From an uncultured Eubacteriales bacterium (GTDB taxonomy: Bacteria; Bacillota; Clostridia; Oscillospirales; Acutalibacteraceae): DNA of 64,000 nt. Both the position numbers and the translations under genes were made by a program. Below the pieces are notes generated by a model, which was not told the DNA's origin, ran no database searches, and worked only from the letters and a program-made list of their open reading frames with translations. Where the stretch lies: positions 1-64,000 of the forward strand of contig CAKRRH010000008.1 in the NCBI GenBank assembly GCA_934394855.1, written 5' to 3'. Shown here piece by piece: positions 1 through 8,050 of this stretch (position 1 is the first letter of the stretch; each line of letters opens with the position of its first letter).

Positions 1-1
1 A

Positions 2-826
2 CCGGGCACGAAGGACGAAGCAACCGAGCTTCATCAAAAACTGATGGAGCAGGAAAACGCCATTCTTTCCGAAAACAACGAACTCTGGGAGAAAGTATTC
101 CTATCTGCCAATAAAGGTATGGCGATGATTGAGGACGGAGGAAACTACGGAGATTTCCTGCTTAAAACGATCGACGGCGCCAAGAGCCAGTTCAAAGCGG
201 ATGAACTGAAGCTGCTTAACGAAGGTGCCGAACAGATTCGTGAGATTGAGGGAAAGCTGACGGTTCTTGAGCAAAAGTTCCCCGGCTGCGGAAAAAAGCC
301 GTCCGACGGCGATATGAGCGTTCCGGCGGAAAACGGCAAGCCGACAGAAAAAAAAGATCTGATGAAATTCCCCGCATTTGACGGTAAGGATCTTGACGGA
401 AACGAAGTGAAGAGCAGCACACTGTTTGCGGGAAACACCGTTACCGTAGTAAATTTCTGGTTTACCACCTGCAGCCCCTGCGTGGGTGAGCTTGCCGACC
501 TGGAAGCACTGAACAAAAAGCTTGCCGAAAAAGGCGGTGCGGTAGTCGGAATCAACTCGTTCACTCTTGACGGAGATAAAACGGCGATAAACGATGCAAA
601 GGACATTCTGACAAAGAAGGGCGTATCCTACAAAAACCTTTGGTTTGATTCAAAAAGCGAGGCCGGTGAATTCACTTCCGGACTGTACTCCTATCCGACC
701 ACATATGTGGTTGATAAGAACGGCAACATCGTAGGCGATCCGATCACGGGCGCCATCACGGGGAAAAAGCAGTCGGAGAAGCTGAACGAGCTTATCGACC
801 AAGCTATTGCAAACAGCAAGGGTTAA
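2..826 (+). CDS. TlpA-like thioredoxin-fold protein, 5' end outside the window
   Basis: The C-terminal half (roughly 110-260 of the visible part) is a TlpA/ResA-type thioredoxin fold: the stretch VVNFWFTTCSPCVGEL carries the CxxC redox pair (CSPC), and SYPTTYVVDKNG has the cis-proline region and the usual strand. Such proteins are extracytoplasmic thiol-disulfide oxidoreductases, often lipoproteins in Gram-positives. The ATG at 44 is not convincing as a start: the frame stays open to base 2 with a similar charged helical sequence and no ribosome site precedes it, so the gene most likely begins upstream with a signal peptide that cannot be seen. The N-terminal ~100 residues are helical and Glu/Lys rich with no recognised domain. 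A strong terminator follows directly. Confidence 0.85.
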   Translation, partial: PGTKDEATELHQKLMEQENAILSENNELWEKVFLSANKGMAMIEDGGNYGDFLLKTIDGAKSQFKADELKLLNEGAEQIREIEGKLTVLEQKFPGCGKKPSDGDMSVPAENGKPTEKKDLMKFPAFDGKDLDGNEVKSSTLFAGNTVTVVNFWFTTCSPCVGELADLEALNKKLAEKGGAVVGINSFTLDGDKTAINDAKDILTKKGVSYKNLWFDSKSEAGEFTSGLYSYPTTYVVDKNGNIVGDPITGAITGKKQSEKLNELIDQAIANSKG

Positions 827-851
827 GTCGGCTGAATACCCGCTTATATAT

Positions 852-886
852 GCCCTCTGCGGATTTTTCCGCGGAGGGCTGTATTT
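852..886 (+). terminator. Intrinsic terminator of the TlpA-like gene
   Basis: An 11-bp GC-rich stem (852-862 with 869-879, one G-U pair) with a 6-nt loop is followed by a short T run. It lies about 25 bases after the stop codon. Confidence 0.8.
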
Positions 887-1028
887 TTCCTCTTTCGGAT
901 TCGGTTCAGACGCCAAAGCAAGGCCCGACCGGAAACAAGTGACAGACTCAACCGAAGTCAATCTGGTCGTGCAGCGGCAGTCCTGTCCGATTTCGGATTT
1001 ACACGGCGGAGATACTGCGTCATATGAT

Positions 1029-1271
1029 TTACGGCGAACCGCCTCTCAGCATGGTATCCAAAACAATATTGTTAAAAACACCGCGTGTAAACAACGAAGA
1101 TAACGGCTGACATTGACAGCCGATTTTGAGGAACAGATAAACCTTAATTGCTTCAATCTGTGCATCACGCATTTGTCCCGTTTTCTCTATATAATCAATT
1201 AAATTATGAACTGTGCATTGTTCGGAGTCGTACCATTCTTTGCACTTGCTCTCAATCATTTTATAAAACAT
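1029..1271 (-). pseudogene. N-terminal fragment of a DEAD/DEAH-type helicase gene
   Basis: The 80-codon frame starts MFYKMIESKCKEWY and contains QMRDAQIEAIKVYLFLKI. From memory this resembles the first ~75 residues of a large DEAD/DEAH-box helicase family protein of Clostridia, several hundred residues long; this is family recall, not a search. Nothing resembling the helicase motifs (Walker A, DExx) follows: the frame stops at 1029 and the DNA down to the terminator at 886 shows no continuation in any frame. I read it as the 5' remnant of a deleted gene, possibly from a defence or mobile locus. It could also be a short orphan gene. Confidence 0.45.
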
Positions 1272-1296
1272 TATTTTCTTCGCTTTAAATAAAAAA

Positions 1297-2526
1297 CTAT
1301 ATCATCCAAATTGGGACAATGAGGTTTTCTCTGTCGAAAGCAGAGAGGCGGTCGCTCATACAGAGCACGGCGGAGGTGCCGAGCACCAAGGGCGATTTAT
1401 CGATAAGGCTGAAAGTTTTGGTAATTCGCTTATCGGGGGTAGCTGTTTTTTTAATTTCAAGCGGACACAGTTTACCGTCGCCCTCAATAATCACATCGAT
1501 TTCTCTCGCATCTCGGTCGCGGTAATAGTTAAGGTACGGTTCTTTCCCGACATTCTGATAGCTTTTCATAATCTCGGATACCGTGAAATTTTCAAGCAGT
1601 GCGCCGCTCATGGCTCCGCTTTCGGCAACCTCGGGCGACGACCATTTTGTGAGATAGCAAACAAGACCCGTATCATAAAAATACAGCTTCGGCGTTTTAA
1701 TGGTTCTTTTCAACACATTATTAGAATACGGATGCAGCAGAAAAATAATCCCCAGCGTTTCAAGAATTTGCAGCCAGGCTTTTGCGGTAACCTGATCGAT
1801 ATCCGCGTCATCGGCAATCGCTTTATAATTCACAAGCTGGGAGGCACGGGCGGCTACCGCCGTGATAAATTTTGCAAATTTCAGTGCGTCGATTGCGCCT
1901 GAAAGTTCCCGAACATCACGCTCAATATAGGTGGAAAGATAAGAGGAATAGTACATATTTCGGTCGGTGTACGCTCCGCCGAACATCCCCGGCATACAGC
2001 CGTTCCATATACGCTCGTACATTTCGGGTGTGGTGAGCGGTTTTATAATTTTACTTTCTTTTGCTAGTGCCTCAAAATCGGTGGTAAAGGGGCATGGCTG
2101 TGCGCCGACAATTTCCCTTTGAGAAAGCGGCGACATATGCAAAAGGGCAACTCTGCCTGCCAATGACTCCTGAACACCTTTCATTAAGCTGAAAACCTGC
2201 GAACCGGTCAGCCAAAAATCGCCGGGATTATGATAGATATCTACATGAATTTTAATATAGGTAAACAGTTCCGGTGCATACTGAACCTCGTCGATAATAA
2301 TCGGCGGTTTATGAAGCTGCAGAAACATTTTCGGGTCGTTTTTTGCCATTTCTCTGACGGTTAAATCGTCAAGCGAAATATATTCCCGCCCAATGTTTTC
2401 CTTTTCGGCAAGGTTTTTAAGCATCGTGGTTTTGCCGGACTGACGCGGACCGGTAAGTAAAATTGCCGACCAAGTCTTTGACAGTTCGTTGATACGCTGT
2501 TCCATATGTCGATTAATATAGGCCAT
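1297..2526 (-). CDS. AAA+ ATPase with DUF4143 domain
   Basis: This is a 409-residue cytoplasmic protein of the common AAA_14/DUF4143 family. Residues 26-34 are a Walker A (GPRQSGKTT), 75-82 a Walker B ending IIDE, and a sensor-like LTGSQ follows near 105. The second half matches DUF4143, including YIERDVREL and the nuclease-like end where DVIIEGDG and PLEIKKT resemble the E..K core of a restriction-endonuclease-like fold. The frame is open 50 codons further upstream, but the ATG at 2526 has GAGGTG seven bases ahead and matches the usual family start. These genes are frequent in accessory regions and their role is unclear; some are suspected toxin or defence components. It stands alone here. 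Confidence 0.85.
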   Translation of the reverse strand: MAYINRHMEQRINELSKTWSAILLTGPRQSGKTTMLKNLAEKENIGREYISLDDLTVREMAKNDPKMFLQLHKPPIIIDEVQYAPELFTYIKIHVDIYHNPGDFWLTGSQVFSLMKGVQESLAGRVALLHMSPLSQREIVGAQPCPFTTDFEALAKESKIIKPLTTPEMYERIWNGCMPGMFGGAYTDRNMYYSSYLSTYIERDVRELSGAIDALKFAKFITAVAARASQLVNYKAIADDADIDQVTAKAWLQILETLGIIFLLHPYSNNVLKRTIKTPKLYFYDTGLVCYLTKWSSPEVAESGAMSGALLENFTVSEIMKSYQNVGKEPYLNYYRDRDAREIDVIIEGDGKLCPLEIKKTATPDKRITKTFSLIDKSPLVLGTSAVLCMSDRLSAFDRENLIVPIWMI

Positions 2527-2593
2527 AATACACCTCGGCTGAGTATAGTTTTCTTCATTTACATTATACTTTATTATACCCGTAAAGTCAACG

Positions 2594-2640
2594 AAAATCT
2601 CGGCTAAAATGTGAAACAATCCTATTTTAGCCGAGATTTT
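2594..2640. repeat. 17-bp perfect inverted repeat upstream of the AAA gene
   Basis: Bases 2594-2610 and 2624-2640 are exact reverse complements separated by 13 bases. It lies about 70 bases upstream of the AAA ATPase start and after the terminator at 2671-2693. It could be a large operator, a leader hairpin or a footprint of a small mobile element. Confidence 0.7.
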
Positions 2641-2663
2641 GCTGTTGCACTTCCTAATAGAAC

Positions 2664-2694
2664 AAAAAATCAGCACGGCGTGAAACCGTGCTGA
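2664..2694 (-). terminator. Intrinsic terminator after the spoIIID fragment
   Basis: An 8-bp GC-rich stem (2671-2678 with 2686-2693), extended by one A-T pair, is followed on the minus strand by ATTTTTTG. It lies about 55 bases after the stop of the SpoIIID-like frame. Confidence 0.7.
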
Positions 2695-2749
2695 AATTCT
2701 TTATTTATGCGGTTTTGCGGCGGTTATGTCACCAACCACACAAACCGTT

Positions 2750-2881
2750 CTATATTGTTACTGCCGTATGTACCGTTGATTTTGATATGCCGTATTTTTT
2801 GGCGCATGATCTGACCGTTGCACCGGTATCCGCAATATATTGTCCAAGCGCTATTGCACGGTCATCATAAATCATTTTCAT
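2750..2881 (-). pseudogene. spoIIID: Truncated SpoIIID-like regulator
   Basis: This 43-codon frame was read by hand from the minus strand. It begins MKMIYDDRAIALGQYIA and continues TVRSCAKKYGISKSTVH, which is the signature helix-turn-helix of SpoIIID, the mother-cell transcription factor of endospore formation (normally about 80-95 residues). After STVH the reading becomes TAVTI and then TAG, so the end of the recognition helix and the conserved basic C-terminus are missing and no other frame restores them before the terminator. An AGGGG lies 13 bases before the ATG inside the 3' arm of a hairpin, an unfavourable position. It looks like a decayed or rearranged copy; a full spoIIID may exist elsewhere. 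Confidence 0.7.
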
Positions 2882-2892
2882 ATGATAAAATC

Positions 2893-2942
2893 AACCCCTT
2901 AAATTGAGCTTCTTGTAAAACATATGCTCAATCTAAGGGGTT
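2893..2942. terminator. Long hairpin between the phosphatase gene and the spoIIID fragment
   Basis: Arms 2893-2909 and 2926-2942 pair over 17 bp with one mismatch. It lies about 30 bases past the phosphatase stop and on the minus strand is followed by TTGATTTTATC, so it may be that operon's terminator. It also holds the only Shine-Dalgarno-like bases for the spoIIID fragment. Confidence 0.55.
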
Positions 2943-2971
2943 TATGTCATTTTATGAATAACCGTGAGCGG

Positions 2972-3649
2972 TTATTTTAAAAGCTGTTTTGCATAGTTGT
3001 TAAACGCTTTCATTCGGTTATATCCGATATAATGAGCAGCTTTCGCAAAATCCTCATAATGATGTCCGTGTTCATGAATGTCGCTGCCTAAAAAGCATAC
3101 ATAACCACGGTCGATATATTTCATCATACGCCTTTTTGTGAAAAACGAATGAAAAGCCGACGCATTAACCTGCATTCTGACATCCATATCAAAAAGCGGA
3201 TCGACAAGCTTTGGGTCATAGCGGTCAATATGCGCCAAAATCGGCTCGATACCACGGTCACGCAATTCATCAATGCTGTTATAAACCCATTGACTCCAGT
3301 TCTGATTCATCGGCATTTCAAGCAGCATATAGTGTGTATTATCAATGCAAAGCTTATCCAAATCATCAATGGAAGTGAGTCCGAGTTGAAGATTAACCTC
3401 AGCGCTTTTGATGAAATTGAACCGCAAATTTGTTTTTGACACAGCGTTCATTAGTTCATCAAAGGTTTTATCACGCCGAATTAAAAATTCATCAATCGAA
3501 TCGATGTCAACATAAAAATGCGGCGTCAAAAAGATTGTGTCTACCCTCGCCTTTTTTGCTTCATTCAGCTGATAAAGCGATGTTTCAACGCTGTCGCTGC
3601 CGTGGTCCGCACCCGGCAATATATGGGAATGAAAATCGGTATAATACAA
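2972..3649 (-). CDS. CpsB/YwqE-type tyrosine-protein phosphatase (PHP family)
   Basis: The 225-residue protein starts with DFHSHILPG (residues 5-13), the metal-binding HxH motif of the PHP superfamily in the form typical of CpsB/Wzb-like Mn-dependent protein-tyrosine phosphatases. LTPHFY near residue 41, EVNLQLG near 83, LAHIDRY and LGSDIHEHG supply the further His/Glu/Asp ligands. Such enzymes dephosphorylate bacterial tyrosine kinases that control capsule or exopolysaccharide synthesis. No capsule genes lie nearby; the gene follows ychF by 16 bases and is the last member of the long minus-strand housekeeping run. Confidence 0.85.
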   Translation of the reverse strand: MYYTDFHSHILPGADHGSDSVETSLYQLNEAKKARVDTIFLTPHFYVDIDSIDEFLIRRDKTFDELMNAVSKTNLRFNFIKSAEVNLQLGLTSIDDLDKLCIDNTHYMLLEMPMNQNWSQWVYNSIDELRDRGIEPILAHIDRYDPKLVDPLFDMDVRMQVNASAFHSFFTKRRMMKYIDRGYVCFLGSDIHEHGHHYEDFAKAAHYIGYNRMKAFNNYAKQLLK

Positions 3650-3665
3650 GGTAAATCAGCCTTTC

Positions 3666-4760
3666 TTATACATTAAATCTGAATAATACTATGTCGCCGT
3701 CTTTCATAACATACTCCTTGCCTTCGCTTCTGACAAGTCCCTGTTCTTTGCAAGCGTTCATTGAGCCGAATTTAATCAAATCGTCATATGAAACGACCTC
3801 GGCACGAATGAATCCACGCTCAAAATCAGAATGAATCACGCCTGCCGCCTGGGGCGCTTTTGTGCCTTTTTTGATTGTCCATGCACGAACCTCGGGCTTG
3901 CCTGCGGTAAGATATGAAATCAAACCGAGCAAAGAGTAGCATTCTTTGATCAGGCGGTCAAGACCCGACGATTCGAGATTCAAGTCTGCCAAAAACATCT
4001 CTTTTTCTTCATCGGAAAGTCCCGCAATTTCGGCTTCAAGCTCAGCGCAAATCGGCAATACACCCGCATTTTCGCTTTTGGCAATTTCTTTTACTGCATT
4101 AAATCTTGCGTTGGTTTCAATGTTATTTGTAAAGTCGGATTCCGACATATTGCAAGCGTAAATAACCGGCTTTGAAGAAAGAAGCGCAATCGATTTCAAA
4201 ATCTCGTTTTCGTCATCGTCACGCTCAATCGACCTTGCAGGAAGTCCGTTTTCCAAATGCTCCTTGAGCTTTTTAAGAAAATCAACTTCCTTTTGAAGCG
4301 ATTTATCGCCCTTTAACAGCTTTGTCGATTTATCGATTCGGCGCTCGACCATCTCAATATCGGAGAAAATCAGCTCAAGGTTGATGGTTTCAATATCACG
4401 GGATGGGTCAACCGAGCCGTCAACATGAACGATGTCGTCGTTGTCAAAACAACGGACAACATGAACGATTGCGTCAACCTCACGAATATGCGACAAAAAT
4501 TTATTGCCGAGTCCCTCGCCTTTTGACGCGCCTTTAACAAGACCCGCAATGTCAACAAATTCGATTACCGCATGAGTCACCTTTTCGGGCTCATACATCT
4601 CGGCTAATTTATCAAGGCGCTCATCAGGCACTGCGACCATGCCGATATTCGGCTCAATCGTGCAAAACGGATAGTTTGCCGCCTGCGCTCCTGCGTCTGT
4701 AATTGCATTAAAAAGTGTCGATTTTCCGACATTCGGAAGTCCAACGATTCCAAGTTTCAT
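3666..4760 (-). CDS. ychF: Redox-regulated ATPase YchF (Obg-family)
   Basis: This is a full-length 364-residue member of the universal YchF/OLA1 family. GLPNVGKST (residues 7-15) is the P-loop, NYPFCTIEPN is the switch I region, DIAGLVKGASKGEGLG is the G3 region, and CNMSE replaces the usual NKxD, the family trait linked to ATP rather than GTP preference. The C-terminal TGS domain ends with GDIVLFRFNV. The protein binds ribosomes and affects stress responses. It lies 43 bases after tadA. Confidence 0.95.
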   Translation of the reverse strand: MKLGIVGLPNVGKSTLFNAITDAGAQAANYPFCTIEPNIGMVAVPDERLDKLAEMYEPEKVTHAVIEFVDIAGLVKGASKGEGLGNKFLSHIREVDAIVHVVRCFDNDDIVHVDGSVDPSRDIETINLELIFSDIEMVERRIDKSTKLLKGDKSLQKEVDFLKKLKEHLENGLPARSIERDDDENEILKSIALLSSKPVIYACNMSESDFTNNIETNARFNAVKEIAKSENAGVLPICAELEAEIAGLSDEEKEMFLADLNLESSGLDRLIKECYSLLGLISYLTAGKPEVRAWTIKKGTKAPQAAGVIHSDFERGFIRAEVVSYDDLIKFGSMNACKEQGLVRSEGKEYVMKDGDIVLFRFNV

Positions 4761-4803
4761 TTATAATTTGCTCCTTAAAAATTTATACTTTAAACGCCGA
4801 AAA

Positions 4804-5250
4804 TCAGCGTAATTTTTTAAAAAAATCGGATAATATCATTCCGCATTCTTCACACATCTGACCGCCGAAAATCTGCGGTTTGTGGTTATATTTAAGCTCG
4901 GACAGATCCGTCACAGAGCCGAGCGACCCTGCTTTTTTGTCATATGCCCCAAAATATACCTTTTTGATTCGGGAATTGATGATAGCTCCAGAACACATCG
5001 GGCACGGCTCAAGCGTTACATATAGATCACAGCCGTCAAGCCGCCAGCCGCCGAGCGTTTTGCAAGCCGAATCAATTGCTTCGATTTCGGCGTGAGCAAG
5101 CGCATTTTTAAGCGATTCTCTGCGGTTGCGCCCTTCCCCTATTATCATACCGTCTTTTACTACAACTGCTCCGACAGGCACCTCACCGTCATTTTCAGCA
5201 TCATGAGCCAAATATAGCGCCGCTTTCATAAAATCTTCGTTATATGCCAT
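4804..5250 (-). CDS. tadA: tRNA-specific adenosine deaminase
   Basis: TadA deaminates A34 to inosine in tRNA-Arg(ACG). The 148-residue protein has the zinc-dependent deaminase core: HAE at 53-55 (zinc His and catalytic Glu) and PCPMC at 82-86 (zinc cysteines). The length and the C-terminal helix ending FFKKLR are normal. Three bases separate it from the upstream CPBP protease gene, so the two are co-transcribed. Confidence 0.95.
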   Translation of the reverse strand: MAYNEDFMKAALYLAHDAENDGEVPVGAVVVKDGMIIGEGRNRRESLKNALAHAEIEAIDSACKTLGGWRLDGCDLYVTLEPCPMCSGAIINSRIKKVYFGAYDKKAGSLGSVTDLSELKYNHKPQIFGGQMCEECGMILSDFFKKLR

Positions 5251-5253
5251 ATA

Positions 5254-6237
5254 TTATACACCTTTGAAGAACGAAAGCGATGAGATCAACATAATAATTA
5301 CCCAAATTATGTTGCAGGGTGAGAAAAAGATCCTGCAAAATCTGCCGCCGGACGAAAGGGTTGTCGGAACAGATTTAATTCTTGACATTGCACCGTTTTT
5401 AAAAAGAAAAAAGAGCGAAACAAGACCGAAAATCATGCAGAAAAAATTAAATCCGACATTGAACGGATCAATGATTGATTCGGGAAGAAACGGCAGCAAA
5501 AGCGCAAGCGAATTGTTAAAAAAGTGAATGAATATGCACGGCCGGATTGAGCCTGTGACCACTCTTGTGAACGCAAGCGCAAGTCCTAAGCAAAATGTAT
5601 AGGGTATCTGACCGAAGTTTCCGTGCATGAGTGCAAAAGCAAGCGATGAGAATATGATTGCAACACCGTCGCCGAATTTTCTGACAATTCCGAAAATTGC
5701 GCCGCGAAAAGCAAATTCTTCAAGCAGTGCCGGCATTATCGCCGCATTTAAAAATGTGAATGCAAATGTAAATAAGGTGTATGTACCGTCACCGATTTCG
5801 GGAGTATATGCCTCCTCACCGAAAACAGCCTGTGTAAAAACATTGAACACATTTGTAACAAGCGATCCTACCAAAATCATAAACAAACACAGTCCGAAAC
5901 ACCAAATCGCCATGCTGTTTTTCTGCGGTTTATTAAATCCGCAGGTGTCGCCGACAGGTCGTTTCATGATTTTTAGAATTAAGTAAAATGTCAGAAAAAA
6001 CATCAAAAAGCAAAGCAGGGTGTTAAGCCCATATGATGCAACAACATCAGCTCCGCCAATCATTTCCTGAGCCTCGGTCAAGCTGTATTTTCCCGTCAGC
6101 GCTAATAATACTACTATGGCGACGGTAATGACAGTCGGCACGATCTGACCGATAAGCAGTCCTGCGCCGATTATATTTCCATGCTTAAAGCAATCCTTTT
6201 TTTCTGCCTTGTAAGGCGAAAAACCAAAGCTGTTCAT
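5254..6237 (-). CDS. CPBP-family intramembrane glutamic endopeptidase
   Basis: The 327-residue polytopic membrane protein (about eight hydrophobic segments) has the three CPBP/Abi motifs: EEFAFRG (EExxxR), FALMHGNFGQ (FxxxH) and IHFFNN (HxxxN). These place it in the Rce1-like membrane protease family, whose bacterial members process or protect against peptides or act in regulated proteolysis. The substrate cannot be told. It is translated just before tadA. Confidence 0.88.
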   Translation of the reverse strand: MNSFGFSPYKAEKKDCFKHGNIIGAGLLIGQIVPTVITVAIVVLLALTGKYSLTEAQEMIGGADVVASYGLNTLLCFLMFFLTFYLILKIMKRPVGDTCGFNKPQKNSMAIWCFGLCLFMILVGSLVTNVFNVFTQAVFGEEAYTPEIGDGTYTLFTFAFTFLNAAIMPALLEEFAFRGAIFGIVRKFGDGVAIIFSSLAFALMHGNFGQIPYTFCLGLALAFTRVVTGSIRPCIFIHFFNNSLALLLPFLPESIIDPFNVGFNFFCMIFGLVSLFFLFKNGAMSRIKSVPTTLSSGGRFCRIFFSPCNIIWVIIMLISSLSFFKGV

Positions 6238-6309
6238 ATAATCAATTTTCCCTTTTCGTTTTATTATATTATTTTACCATAAATAATATGGCATTTCAAG
6301 TACATTCAC

Positions 6310-6765
6310 TTATTCATTTGTGCTATCAACGCTCTCAATCAACCGAATAAATGACTCTTCAAACCGAATGTCGTCATCTGCCGTTCTCGGTTTTGGACCT
6401 TTGAGGTGATTTTTGTTGGATTTTCGCAGCTTTTTTGCAACATGGCGCACAGATAAAAGGCTGTCAATGTTATCATTTGTATAAACCATTCCGCTTTGAT
6501 GAATCGCATATGCACGCTTACTCAGTGCCATTGCCGCAACGCCGTAATCCTGGGTCACGACCACATCACCCTTTGAACAAAGGTTTGCAAGCCGAATGTC
6601 TGCGCTGTCGGCACCCTTGTCAACAATTACGACCTTTGCATAATCCGAATTTATCAAGTGCGCAGTGTCGCATATTAAAACAAGCTCATATCCCCTGCTT
6701 TTTGCGATATTTTCAACTATTTTCACAACGGGACAAGCGTCTGCGTCAACTAAAATTTTCATCAA
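6310..6765 (-). CDS. YaiI/YqxD family protein (DUF188)
   Basis: This 151-residue protein is a clear DUF188 member, a PIN-like predicted nuclease fold. The N-terminal KILVDADACPV, the middle GADSADIRLAN and VVTQDYGVAAMAL, and the C-terminal KGPKPRTADDDIRF are the conserved blocks; the Asp residues in them are the likely metal ligands. The function of the family is unknown. It sits inside the run of translation and cell-wall genes with about 60-70 bases on each side. Confidence 0.88.
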   Translation of the reverse strand: MMKILVDADACPVVKIVENIAKSRGYELVLICDTAHLINSDYAKVVIVDKGADSADIRLANLCSKGDVVVTQDYGVAAMALSKRAYAIHQSGMVYTNDNIDSLLSVRHVAKKLRKSNKNHLKGPKPRTADDDIRFEESFIRLIESVDSTNE

Positions 6766-6826
6766 TATTTATTCCTTTGAAAACACAAGTCCGCACATAT
6801 AATTTATAAATGCACGGACCGTTAAT

Positions 6827-8050
6827 TTATGATTTTTTTACTCTCAAAAACGAACCGACCGTAATCGGCTTATCATAATGAAATTTCACCGTGCTTGCGG
6901 CTTTGTTGGCGGTTTTGATCTCGTTCATGTCCTCGTCATAGAGCTTATCGACATTGATTAAATAGCTGCCTCTGTCTTTATCAAGCACATCAAGCGTTCC
7001 CGGATAAAATTTATTTCTCTGTGAAATTGTGCAAAGACCGTTCTCATATCCCGTGACAATTCCGACAAGCTCATAGTTTCTGATATATCCTCCTGTGTCA
7101 AGCACCTCGTTCGGGCGCTTATCGGGATAGTAAAACCCTGTTGAATATACTCTGTGGCTAATTTTGTCGGTTTCATCGACAATTTCCTTTGGCACAACAT
7201 AATCTTTATCATAGCCGCTTGCGATATAACCGTCAACCGCCCTGCGATATGCGTTTGTGACAGCCGCTGTGTAATATTCGGTCTTGGCTCTGCCCTCAAT
7301 TTTAAGACTGCATACACCCGCGTCAACAATTTCGGGAATATGGCTGATGAGATTCATGTCCTGTGCATTTAAAATGTAGCTTCCCTCTTCATTTTCCACT
7401 ACCTGCATATATTTTCCCGGCCGTGTTTCTTCCATCAGCGAATATTTCCATCTGCACGGTTGAGCGCAGTCGCCTCGGTTTGCGTCTCTTCCGACAAGAT
7501 AGTTTGAAAGCAGGCATCTGCCGGATATCGACATACATATCGCACCGTGGACGAACGCTTCAAGCTCAAGGTCGGAAGGAGTTTTCGCTCTGATTTCGGC
7601 AATTTCCGGCAAAGACAATTCTCTTGCAAGAACAATTCGTTTTGCACCCAAATTATAATAGAAATTAGCCGTATTATAGTTCAAAATGCCTGTTTGAACC
7701 GAAATATGAAGCTCGGCTTTGGGCGCATATTTTTGCACAAGAGGAATTGAGCCGACATCGGTAACGATAAATGCGTCAATGTTAGTGTCGGCGACCGCTT
7801 CGATAAATTCCGGTAATTTTTCAACCTCGTTGTTTCTCGGAAGCGTGTTCAGAGTCAAATAACATCTTGCATTATGTGAGTGCGCATATTCAACGCCCTG
7901 TCTGATCTCATCAATCGACAGATTTGACGGCGCCGCCCTCATTCCGAATTCTTTTCCTGCAAAATATACTGCGTCGGCACCGAAATCGACGGCTGATTTA
8001 AGCCGCACAAGGTCGCCTGCAGGTGATAATACTTCAATCTTTATATTCAT
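6827..8050 (-). CDS. U32-family peptidase-like protein (RlhA/TrhP type)
   Basis: The family modifies RNA bases (tRNA or rRNA hydroxylation) in the cases studied. The N-terminal VLSPAGDLVRLKSAVDFGAD is the U32 signature region, and HGAICMSISGRCLLSN with RGDCAQPCRWKY supplies the four clustered cysteines thought to bind an Fe-S cluster. A GTG at 8062 is in frame, but the ATG at 8050 overlaps the mltG stop as TGATG and has GGGAG five bases ahead, so translational coupling with mltG favours it. The resulting 407 residues are normal for the short form. Confidence 0.88.
   Translation of the reverse strand: MNIKIEVLSPAGDLVRLKSAVDFGADAVYFAGKEFGMRAAPSNLSIDEIRQGVEYAHSHNARCYLTLNTLPRNNEVEKLPEFIEAVADTNIDAFIVTDVGSIPLVQKYAPKAELHISVQTGILNYNTANFYYNLGAKRIVLARELSLPEIAEIRAKTPSDLELEAFVHGAICMSISGRCLLSNYLVGRDANRGDCAQPCRWKYSLMEETRPGKYMQVVENEEGSYILNAQDMNLISHIPEIVDAGVCSLKIEGRAKTEYYTAAVTNAYRRAVDGYIASGYDKDYVVPKEIVDETDKISHRVYSTGFYYPDKRPNEVLDTGGYIRNYELVGIVTGYENGLCTISQRNKFYPGTLDVLDKDRGSYLINVDKLYDEDMNEIKTANKAASTVKFHYDKPITVGSFLRVKKS

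Noticed and set aside
2688..2870. 60-codon plus-strand frame
   Set aside because: It is antisense to the SpoIIID-like fragment, which has clear HTH similarity on the minus strand.
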